From NCBI RefSeq assembly GCF_051622035.1, contig NC_135361.1:30805205-30869204 (forward strand): a stretch of DNA of 64,000 nt, written 5' to 3'. Shown piece by piece: positions 48,977-58,682 of this stretch. This stretch comes from Arctopsyche grandis (taxonomy: Eukaryota > Arthropoda > Insecta > Trichoptera > Hydropsychidae). Position numbers and translations under genes: made by a program. Below the pieces are notes generated by a model, which was given only the letters and a program-made list of their open reading frames with translations, did no database searches and was not told the origin of the DNA. Positions within the stretch are counted from its first letter, which is position 1; each line of letters opens with the position of its first letter.

Positions 48977-50724
48977 TTATATAGGCATGTCAAAATAATC
49001 CAATGGTGGCGTTTCAAACAAAATAGTCATTGAAGAAACTTGATGTTCGGCTAATTTATTTTGACACTGCACTTCAGCACTGCATCTTATACCTGAATCT
49101 TAGCTTTCTATTTTAATACAAAAAACTTTCTGAAATACAATAATAATATGGTTAATGGTTTAAATTTGTATATTTATGTATGTATGTATTATATATCACG
49201 AACTGCGTTTTTCACATACGGTCAACTGGTATCCAAATGAATAGAAACATAAGAATGATTTTTAATAATGACATTAGTTGTTTATTTAATTCCGATTCAA
49301 ATACGTAAAATCCAAATATAGCCAGCATCAGCCGAAGAATAAACGTCACCTTCAACGACTAAAAATAAAAAAAAACCACTTTAAAACGGTTCATGTAAAT
49401 TTTTAATATGTGTTTAATTTACAACAATAATAAACTGTTAATATAAAATAAATTTGTACCTGTGTAATTGTATGTGAGGATAGTTGATATGAGAAAATAA
49501 TAATTAAAATTCCTAAAATAAATTAATAACATTATTATTTTTAATTTTTATTACTTATTTTATTTTATATAGGTACATATAAAAAATTAATCTCTGTTTG
49601 ATCTGTGTACATGTGTAGCTTGTACTGGTTAGAAAGTTTGTTATGAAGGAATAAACAATGAAATTTGAGGTTATGAGTTGCTGCCGGCAATATGTATACT
49701 CATTTATGCCGGGAACCTTACAGTTTAGAATAGTTTATTAATACTAAGATTGCTTTAAGAATAGTTTATCAATGTATGATTGTCCATAAATGAGTTTATG
49801 TATTTACAGAAATGAACTTTTCAATCATCAGATAAATTAAATCAGCTGATAACTAAAAATAATTGTATGTGATGTATATATGTAAGCTTATTGTAAAAAA
49901 CTAAATGTATGTAAGCTTATTGTAAATCATATTAACAATTATTAGATACAACATAACTTCTAATTGAATACTTATCTCGCAGATAAAACCCAGTTAAGAG
50001 ATATACTTTTAGCCGTGAAATGTCAAATCTGACATATTTGGCCAAAAATCAATATATATCGTGTATTACCCTACAAGAAGCTACACGCCAAATTTGAAAT
50101 TTATATATACATATGAGAGTTAAAACTATAAATATTTATATATTAGAGATAACGAGAACCAATAGAGCAAATTTCATAAAATATAGAGTGAATTATAGGC
50201 GTTTAAACAATTAAAATCTGATAATGTCGTGTCATAGCGAACAGTTGACGCCTTGTTAAACAACGCTTGTTAAACGTCAAGAAGATTTACTTTCCTCGTT
50301 TTTAAAACGCGTTGTATACGATATTTTATGTATCTCCAACGTAATGGCAGACGATACATTAACGTATATTGATGACCAAAATGAGCAATATGGCAAAGTA
50401 TGAAAACGATCGGATAAGAGATAAAAATGACCACTGACACGAAAGCCATGTGAAACGTAAAGGAGGTATGTTATAAAAAGAGTCAATACAAACCTTTGAT
50501 GTCTAGATTAAAATAATTAACTGCATATAAAAATATTATTGTGGAAATGACCTGTGTGCAAAATAATACATAATACATTGTTTGTTTCATATATATGTAT
50601 GTAATTTTATCATGTACAATCAGTCAGTCGATAGATTGCTTACCAAACTCAGCGAAGCGACGGTCGAATTTCTAGTTTGTAGTCCAAAATCGAGATAGGA
50701 TCTCTTGAAACGTGCCATCTTCAT
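48977..50724 (-). CDS. T8, degenerate array member, possible pseudogene
   Basis: Exons: 50644-50718 (or to 50724 with an earlier ATG), 50494-50551, 49460-49512, 49220-49358 and 48977-49092, phases 0, 1, 0, 1. The model gives 146 aa. N-terminus MARFKRSYLDFGLQTRNSTV has lost the Cys cluster, and exon 4 (SLKVTFILRLM) has lost LIPW. Exon 3 is short. Exon 5 must use an acceptor about 37 nt inside the ancestral one (49129): the normal one leads at once to an in-frame TAA. This removes the second half of membrane segment 4. The tail still ends FETPPLDYFDMPI, like T5 but with PPLDY instead of PPxY. A family A repeat sits in intron 2. Either a shortened protein or a pseudogene. Confidence 0.5.
49600..50470 (-). 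mobile_element. dispersed repeat family A, copy 3 (in T8 intron 2)
   Basis: Inverse match of 1424-2340, with core from CAGCTGATAACTA (about 49852) to AAAGGAGGTA (about 50468), the same core as 13543-14161. The flanking part 49600-49850 also matches copy 1, so copies 1 and 3 derive from one longer unit. It ends only about 25 bp from the T8 exon 2 donor. Confidence 0.7.
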
Positions 50725-50814
50725 AGAGCTGTAATTAATGAGACAATTTTATATTTAAGAGTGACCGTATCCATTGATACTAAATACTAAAAAAATATCT
50801 AGTACGGAAACTGT

Positions 50815-51045
50815 TGGATCGTGGATGGTGGCGATTGAAAGGACCGGTTAACTCGTTTCATTATATACTTTATTATTACTTTACTGGTTGTTACATGTTG
50901 ACTATTGACTCTATCTGACGGTACGCAGTATCTATTGAATGAATGCACTTTCAGAGAGAGCTTGAAATGACCGGAAAATTCCTATTTATAGCATACAAGT
51001 ATAATACAATTGGAGTGGGAGGTGGTCTTGATATCACAAATTTTG
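50815..51045 (-). promoter_or_regulatory. TATA-containing region upstream of T8 (promoter or LTR-like)
   Basis: On the minus strand GCTATAAATAGG (50982-50993) is followed about 30 nt on by CTCTCTCTGAAAG and TCATTC words. An AATAAAG lies near 50865 and the block ends GATCCAACA. This could be a TATA promoter for T8, with a 5' UTR of about 220 nt, or a solo-LTR fossil in the same orientation. Target duplications are not evident. Confidence 0.4.
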
Positions 51046-51249
51046 ACCAGAAACTTTCAAATAAAGTTTCCAATTAAAAAAATATACATATACATAGTGT
51101 AAAGAAAATAAATCATTGTGCTACTTACAGAATCTTTCGTTTGATACTGCATATACGTGTGTATGTTACTTCACAGGCTCTCAACCTATAGATACAGAAC
51201 TAAATTAAGTATTCTTTATCAGTTTCCATGACCTTTAATAAACCTATTA

Positions 51250-52020
51250 TCACACCAAATGACAGTCAGTAATAAAATATTTAGGAGTAACGTTCGATAA
51301 AAGAATGAGATGGGCACCTCACATTGAGGCAGCGAAATGCAAGGCGATGCGGGGTATATCCTCAATATATCCAATATTTAATCGCCATAGTTCTTTATCA
51401 ACTCAGAATAAAATAAAATTATATCGCGCGCTCATATTACCATTATTAACCTATGCTTCACCTGTATGGAATAACGCCTCGAATACTAATATTTCCAAGC
51501 TCCAAGTAATACAAAATAAATCCCTAAAAATAATTTATAATACACCCATATATACTAACTTGAAAAAACTGCATGCCATATATAATATTCCGTTTGTTAC
51601 AGACATTACTAACAAACTAACCAGTAGATTCTATGACAGAATCACTAATAACCATACTAACACACTTGTGAAGAGTCTCGGTGATTACAACAAAATGTCT
51701 ATACCCTTCAGGTATAACACACAGATTACCTAAACAGAATCTGCTTTAGGTCATCGACTTTAGAGAGTCTTTAATTAATATTATGTATTAGATGTATTAT
51801 GAACATTTATAAGGATTGTAAATAGGTTTTTGAGCTCTTTTTCCTAGTATGCTGTAGATTAACATTAGAATAATATAATACTATGATTACTAACCAAATT
51901 AAATTAAATTGTAAAATAGAAAATGATCAGTAGATCATTAGCTATTAAAACAGATATAAGATGTATTGTGAACATAATTTCGTAATAATAAAAAGCATTT
52001 AAAAATAAAAAAAAATAAAA
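51250..52020 (+). mobile_element. Jockey-like LINE, 5'-truncated 3' end
   Basis: Open frame at 51305-51733 encodes RWAPHIEAAKCKAMRG, KLYRALILPLLTYASPVW and RFYDRITNNHTNTLVKS, the end of a Jockey-clade ORF2. It is followed by a 3' UTR and an AATAAAAAGCATTTAAAAAT tail. It is the better-kept relative of the copy at 23190-24260. The reverse-transcriptase catalytic part is missing. Confidence 0.85.
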
Positions 52021-52167
52021 TTATCACACCAGCTTATTACCCCATTGCTTTTACAATGTGTACATGCATACATTTTAAATGTACCTAAAGTGCTCCTACT
52101 ATATACAGTAATATTTTATTTGAAGTCATATATTTATTATTGAAATGTAAAATATTTCAAATAATAT

Positions 52168-52695
52168 TGTAACGTGGAAACATTATGGGGACTGGCCGCC
52201 GCCTAAAGGTCTGTTCATATCTATCCAGCACGACCCGAATCCTGCAAATACGGACAGTATTCTTTAGTACATTCTATATGGACGCGCATGAATGCGTAAA
52301 TGCGCATGCGCGAATGGAGTATGAATACGTCCATATAATGTACCAAAGAATACTATCCGCACTTGCAGGACACCTGCAGGATACGGGTTGTGCTGGATAG
52401 GTATGAACAGACCTTAAAGTGCATTAGGGGGCTAACAATGGAGACCCCCGAATTGGCCTAGCGGGACTCTTAGTGGCCGGTAGAATTTCTAGAACCCTGA
52501 GAGCGTGAGATTCACTTAAAATTGTACGTGCCTAGACAATGGAGAAACAAACGGATCAGGGAAGCTGCAGTGAGCGACTTGCCCTTTATAAGTAGGTACT
52601 TAGGCCACATCAGTTAATTCTGCTGAATCATTCAGTAAATTATGTGAAGCGACTTTGGCCTTTCATTTGTCTCCTCCACCCACCCCTACGCAACA
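52168..52695 (+). mobile_element. solo-LTR-like fossil, family L1, with nested MITE
   Basis: TGTAACG...ACGCAACA ends are flanked by ATAT on both sides (52164-52167 and 52696-52699), which supports a solo LTR. A MITE is inserted at 52206-52415. No internal coding region. Confidence 0.65.
52206..52415. mobile_element. hairpin MITE nested in an LTR fossil (~210 bp)
   Basis: The arms AAGGTCTGTTCATATCTATC and (reverse complement) AAGGTCTGTTCATACCTATC continue as near-perfect inverted repeats for over 60 bp, and the whole unit is close to a palindrome. Related sequence (GAATGCGTCCATATAGAATG) lies at 41030-41110. Confidence 0.8.
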
Positions 52696-52760
52696 ATATG
52701 TATTCATAATTTCAATTTGCAACAAAATTTATGTTGAAATTAACTTGAAACAGGAGATTA

Positions 52761-53025
52761 GCCAGTAACATGGCTCGGTGGTTGGGTTTTTGCCTAGCAT
52801 CGAGAGGCGCCGGTTTCGATCCCGTGAATTGACCTCGATTGAAAAGAATTTATTCCGAGTATATCTGTAATGCTGCTGGTCAGACTTGGATATTTGTGAC
52901 TCTAGGTCGATCGTTTCTCATCACAGTTTGCCAATTTTTCTGATTTCATTGTTGAAACGCTTCCTCCATTAAATTTGCTAAAAACCATCCTACCTAATAT
53001 GTCACCACTATTTGAGTAATGTTAC
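52761..53025 (+). mobile_element. tRNA-derived SINE, copy 4
   Basis: Plus-strand GCCAGTAACATGGCTCGGTG head, GGTTTCGATCCC B box, and the shared GTTTGCCAATTTTTCTG body up to CACTATTTGAG. Head and body are well kept; the hairpin end is missing. Confidence 0.8.
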
Positions 53026-54028
53026 CACTTAGTAGATATAAATATTTTAAACAACTACATATATTTTTTATCAGTAACTATGTATATATGTACAAATTTG
53101 GTCAAATTCATCAGTTTGGTCGGTTAATGTATCAGTCTGGTCAGTAAATTATATACATAGTTGAATTCCTCAAAATGTCTATAACATTAAATTAGAAAAT
53201 AAAGTAATAATAGTTTTGGCATCAAAAAATCATTTCACTGTGTGTAAATAGCGAAATGAAATTACATATTATGTCCAATTTTGAGATACCTGTCTAAATA
53301 AACTGACAGTTTAATTAAAGGCTTTAGTTGAATACAAAATATTGACCAAATCGAAACATGTACATATGTAAATAAATGATCCTTTATTATAATTACTGAC
53401 CAAAGACATGTTATTTTACTGATCAATTAAATACTACAATCATTCCAAATTGTCAAATTTAACTTTTGTGTGTAAGCTGTGTTGATAATATTTCTGTTAT
53501 TGAATAAAACCTGAGATTGAATTTAAATTATTCTATATCAATTCTTGTGACCTATGAATATTTTATCACTCAATCTCTTTCACCTTATATGTATACCTAC
53601 ATTCATATGTACATATCACAATATTAACTGAATAAATGTAGTAATATTATATTTAATTTAAATGTTGCATTATTATTGAAATGTGAAATTTTCTCGACAT
53701 AGTAAAAAATACATGTATAAAATCGGAATTAGAAGACAAATAATATTTGAAATAGATAACAGGTGTCCTCTATTCAATTGGCATAACCTTTATTTTCTTT
53801 TTGAGACCTAAAATTAGGAAAGTCAATTTAATTTTAAAGTTTTGATCCACCAATTCTTGGTATATAAATATCTTATAAACAGGTTTCCCCTTCTTAATGT
53901 CAATAGGATAATATTATAATAAAAATCACAAAAATGTAATGTATTTTATTTTAATATTTACAAATATTATACGTACATATGTATATACAAAAGCATTATC
54001 GAACAAAATAATTATCACAAATAGAAAT
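53026..54028. other. AT-rich spacer; duplicated flank from 53838
   Basis: No gene. From about 53838 onward the sequence aligns with 34565 onward (AGTTTTGATCCAC...AATCACAAAAATG), marking old duplicated flanking DNA of the array. Confidence 0.5.
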
Positions 54029-54423
54029 TAAAAGGCCAACGTAGTGTCACAGCATTTATTGGTGATTAAGGAGATACACGCACTGGCAGTACTCCGTCCA
54101 GAAAGGCTTGATATCGCTTAGTACCGCCTTATAACGGATAGGTCACTCGACGTCCGGTTTGTTTACCTATTGTTATGGTCACGTACTCGGATATGTATGT
54201 ATTCCCACGACACTCAGCCCCACGGTATCGGTCACTTCTGAGAACTCCACGGGAATGCGACCGAGTGCCGCTACTACGCCAATTCGGTGACCATTACCAG
54301 CTTACTTGCACTTAGTTTGCAGATAATCCTCGAAACCAATTATAGCGGTCGCACAGTGTCAGGGATGCGCCTCGGCCTAATCCGATTGCACTTAACCGGC
54401 GGCTCTTTTTAGTATACGTAACA
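54029..54423 (-). mobile_element. solo-LTR-like fossil, family L1
   Basis: On the minus strand it starts TGTTACGTATACTAAAAAGA like the copy at 62869, and shares its body. Incomplete at its far end. It interrupts the duplicated 3' flank of T9. Confidence 0.65.
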
Positions 54424-54664
54424 GTATCAATGCATTTAAATTAAAATTGAGGTGTTTATATAATAGAACACTTAATATTTGGGATCGGGATAATTCAAGT
54501 CGATCAATACATTACCAAACTAAGGCTCCCAGTAAATCCAAAATATTCTCTACTTAAATCACATAGTTGATAAGTTTAATTCAAAGCAACTATGTAATAA
54601 AGAAATATATGCTACATATATTTCTTTGGTATCATTGCATTCAAATTAAAATTGAGTTGTATAT

Positions 54665-56245
54665 ATAATAAGTAAATTTTATTATCGCAAAAAATTGTTA
54701 AATTTAACTTTTACATGTGTACATACATATACAATGAAATATTGACTTCGAAATTATACCAGGTAAGTGCCGGAGAGAAATCAATTCTATAACTTGAGAC
54801 GCCTAGGGTTAAATTATTTAATAATAAAAAAATTATAAATGCGATAATGTCACTTTGGTATCATTCCTTAGAATTAAAATACAGATTTTGATATAACAGA
54901 ACACTTAATTTATTGAGATCACGATATTCCAAGTCAATCAATATATAATATAATACATACAAATGTACATATGTATTACCAATAATAAGAACATAGATTG
55001 ATTCTGAAAAGTATCTAATGAAATCATTATCTAATTGGCACTATTCTTTTTGCAATGTTTTAATTGTAATTAGATTTCTGCATGCATCCCAGTAAATCCA
55101 AAGTATTCTGTACTTTAATAGTTGATAAGTTTAATTCAAAGCAAATATGTATTACATAATAAGCTATTGTCATCAAAAATTATTGGTATTCATAGTAATT
55201 CATACTAAATCTATGGTAAAATGATTTTTTCGAATTCACCACAATCCGGCTGTGGTGTTGAAGAAAGGCCTTTCAGTTCAGTATCAGCATTTTGACATTG
55301 AGACTTTGATACTTCGTCTTCTTTGATCATTTGATATAAACTAACCACACATAACCAGAAATACACGTACATCCCTGAAATAACAATTTGATAAATGGTT
55401 TGAAAACTTTTCATACATTATGATTTATTAACTGCATTTATAACATACCATCAAACACCATCATAAAGATTACAAACACAGTTTCAGATGTATAATATGA
55501 ATTAAGTATCCGTATACCATGATATTCATCATATAGGAATAATCCAATGAACCGTGTTGCCAAATGTACTGCTAATAATAAAATTTCTAATGCAATCAAT
55601 ATCAGCCATGGAATCAACATCAACTTTACAGACTAAAAGACAAAAAAATGGTTATTAAAAACATTAAATCATTTTAAAATGTTTACAATATCAATACTGC
55701 CATGTATAAAATGTTAATCATACTATACATATGTATTATACAAATTAAATTGAACCTTAAAAACTGCATAAAGTAGTACTACATGCAGAAAAACAGTCAG
55801 AGATATTAAATTCAATGTCCATATCTTTCCTAGAATTAATACATTACTATTATTCTTTCAGTTAAATTAAACTAGTTGGTAAAAATAAAGTTAAATAGTA
55901 CACTACCTGTTTCATTTGGAGCGAGTTCGAAAATACTGAGTGCCAACAAAAATGCTAATAGGCAAAATGCCTACGGACGTATAAGAACAAGAAATACAAT
56001 ATTAATTGCATATTTTAATATTGAAAATTAGTCATTAGTAAGTTGTTTACCAAACCCAGCCAACCAATGACTGTGACTCCGGTTTGTAATCCAATACAAC
56101 AACAGAATTTCTTGAAGAGTGCCATCTTCAATGTACTAAAATTAATGAAAAGAAATTATTGTATTGAGCATGGATTTGACCTGTAGATACTAATTGTCAA
56201 ACAAATATCAGCTTTCCGTTAATGTTTTGGTTAGTCATTATCAAA
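54665..56245. repeat. duplication block containing T9
   Basis: This block aligns almost end to end with 58683-60250 (containing T10). It includes the 3' flank (AATGAAATATTGACTTC, GGAGAGAAATCAATTCTATA), all exons and introns, and the 5' flank (GAGCATGGATTTGA). It is a direct segmental duplication of about 1.6 kb. Confidence 0.85.
55211..56125 (-). CDS. T9, four-pass membrane protein (recent duplicate of T10)
   Basis: Exons: 56051-56125, 55907-55970, 55756-55829, 55449-55632 and 55211-55374, GT-AG with phases 0, 1, 0, 1. The product is 186 aa. N-terminus MALFKKFCCCIGLQTG then VTVIGWLGL. Exon 4 opens SVKLMLIPW and is longer than in T1-T7 because the loop between segments 3 and 4 carries an extra LYDEYHGIRILNSYYTSE stretch. 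The tail after SLYQMIKEDEVSKSQCQN ends GEFEKIILP, with no PPxY. Introns are short, and no break is visible. Nearly identical in exon 5 to T10. Confidence 0.87.
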
Positions 56246-56530
56246 AAACGATAGCACATATTGCAAGAAAATAAACGGGCTTGTTATACACAGAATTTAT
56301 TTTTTGCATATTTTATATCGTAATGATAAGAACTAATTTATTTACTAAGATCACAAAAAAACTAAGTAGTTTAGTAATACATACATAATCTTCTTATTAC
56401 TTAAATGTATTAGTATAGCCAGGGGCGGCTTGTGACTTTAAAAACAGGTGGGGCACGAGAAGATTAAACCCCCCCCCCCTTCCTCCTACATATTTTCTTT
56501 TTATAAAAAATGAAATTTATATATTTTTAA

Positions 56531-57026
56531 GGTTGTGGCTATTTGCAGGTACTGTGTCTGCGAATTATTGACTATTTGCAGGTACTATATCTGCTAATTA
56601 TTGGCTATTTGCAGGTACTATATCTGCGACAGGCGCAAAGCCTTGTGCGCATGCGCGTGAATTTATAATCCGATTATAATTTCTTACATTTAATGTATGC
56701 TAGACTTGTTTAATCAATCGTTCATTATACATGAGGCAAATAAATTTCGCATGTTATTATAATGGATTTATATCATTTAGCTAGTTCGCGGCTGTACTTG
56801 TATGTAGGTATTATACGTTGTATATGATAATAATTTTCTAACAATTAATAATGTTAACTAATTTGGATTATATTTTTTATTCTACGTCACTTTACGAGTT
56901 CGAACTAAATTTTAAGAGGTTTAAAACAAAATTTTAACAGTAAACACGCTGACAGTGACAGTTCACGCGCATGCGCAGAAGGCTTTGCGTCTGTCGCAGA
57001 TATAGTACCTGCAAATAGCCACAACC
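56531..57026. mobile_element. TIR element with internal GCAGGTACTATATCTGC repeats
   Basis: Ends GGTTGTGGCTATTTGCAGGT and its complement are flanked by TATTTTTAA on both sides (56522-56530 and 57027-57035). Near the left end a unit of about 37-40 bp (ATTATTGGCTATTTGCAGGT type) occurs three times. The inner words GCGCATGCGCGTGAA and TTCACGCGCATGCGC are also inverted. Duplication of 8-9 bp suggests a hAT- or P-type mover. Confidence 0.75.
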
Positions 57027-57383
57027 TATTTTTAATGACATTGTATGCTTATAAAATGATTTTTATTAACTAATTATCGACTTCCTTCATTATGTGTTCT
57101 GAAAAAGCAATCATGCAATTAATAAAAAATCTAATTTATAATTTTGAAAGAGACTTTTTATGTAACTATGTAAGGTTTGGGAGGGGGCATCGAAAACAAA
57201 TCAAAGTTGACTATTATTTTTTTTTCGATTCAAATAAATTTAATAAAAAAAAAAAAAAACTGTTTACTATTAGGTTACAAATACATGTTTACTTGCGATA
57301 TTGACCTTCTATACGAAGATGTCTGTTTATTAAAATTTTTTTTACTAAATATGACTAAAGTAAACTAGACAAAAACGGTAATT

Positions 57384-57565
57384 GGACTATTCGTCACATT
57401 GCGGTGGTCACAAAGACAATTTTTGCCATGAAAATCGCGAATACACAATATTAGGCACTCAAGTTCTCGTCAGTATGATAGTTATCGTTAGTACGATGGA
57501 TTTTTCGGTTGCCAAATGTTCCGTTATAGAGATTTTAGTGACTTTGTGACCAGTAATCACCGAAC
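57384..57565. repeat. dispersed repeat with GTCACAAAG ends, copy 2
   Basis: Inverse match of 13085-13330, including GATAGTTATCGTTAGTA and ATTTTAGTGACTTTGTGACC. The minus-strand frame 57459-57797 that overlaps it shows no domain. Confidence 0.5.
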
Positions 57566-58682
57566 CACAACAACAATATATAAGAAATGGATAATATTTT
57601 TTAAAGATCATTTCGCCGGCATTAATTTGTATAAAAATTCTGGTACACATACTATCAATTCCACATTCCAATGCAATTTGTGAAAGAATATTTAGCAATA
57701 TAACAAAATTATGCATTTCTTGAAATAGTGAATGTCCCGATCTGTGATTTTGGAAATCTGGCAAACCTGATTGCAATTGAATGGCACCGACATCCAAAAA
57801 TCACGTATACCTAATAGTAAGCTACAAAGTCAGTAAAAACATACAAAGGATAGCAACACAAGTGATTACGAAAATGTGTCACACTAAATACAAAACACGA
57901 CCACACATGTGATTTGCCACAAGGCGACTGATGTTCTCTGTTGTAAATACATATTTTTATGAGCTGATCAAACATGTTTCTGTTGTAAGATTAATCCAAA
58001 GGAGGGGATTTAAATATCTATAAAAATCACGTAAAATAATAAATTTGAACCACAATACAATCAATTTTCGCAATTCAAATAGAAAAAAATACCATACTTG
58101 TGTCCATTTGCATTACGGGCATTTTGATTGATCGGTGTTCTCCAACAAAACTGCAAAACCTTTTTATTAAGCTTCTTAATCGTTCTGAATTGAATCATCG
58201 ATTATGTAGTTTTGAATTAACAATGGCAGCTTGAACATGAGAGGATTGTGAATTCAGAGCTCGGATTGTGTAATTGTAGACAGAGTAAATTTTGGATAAT
58301 GGTAGGAGATATGTAAATTAAAATTTCAATATTGGTCAAACATTTGAATAAAACAAATAAAGAATTCGTTTATCTGCGAGGTCAATTTTTGTGTCATTTT
58401 TACGCATAATCTGCTATTATGATGGCAGATGGTAAACTTGAAATTTCCAAAACAAAAAAAAAATGTAATTTTAGGAGAAATGTATTCACTAAAATTTATG
58501 ACAATATGTTTTTAAAAATCCATGTGTTATGTAAGCAATTTTTATATTTAGAGGATATTTAAATTATATAAATGGATCACTTTCCACTAAATGACCAAAA
58601 AACCTTTAAATATTCTTTACTATACATACATACTTATATTTTTTAAAAATCACATTTGTATGTATGTACTTAGTTTTTATGA
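57566..58682. other. spacer between T9 and T10, no gene
   Basis: No exon of the family or other gene was recognised. Words near 57855-57965 (AAAACACGACCACACATGTG, CCACAAGGCGACTGATG) recur at 61200-61260, so a further unclassified repeat or duplicated flank is present. Confidence 0.45.

Noticed and set aside
56413-56480. CAGGGGCGGCTTGTGAC, a possible hAT end before a poly-C run
   Set aside because: Single end only; not enough to bound an element.
57459-57797. 112-codon minus-strand frame between T9 and T10
   Set aside because: It overlaps a dispersed repeat also present at 13085, has no recognisable domain and no family motif.
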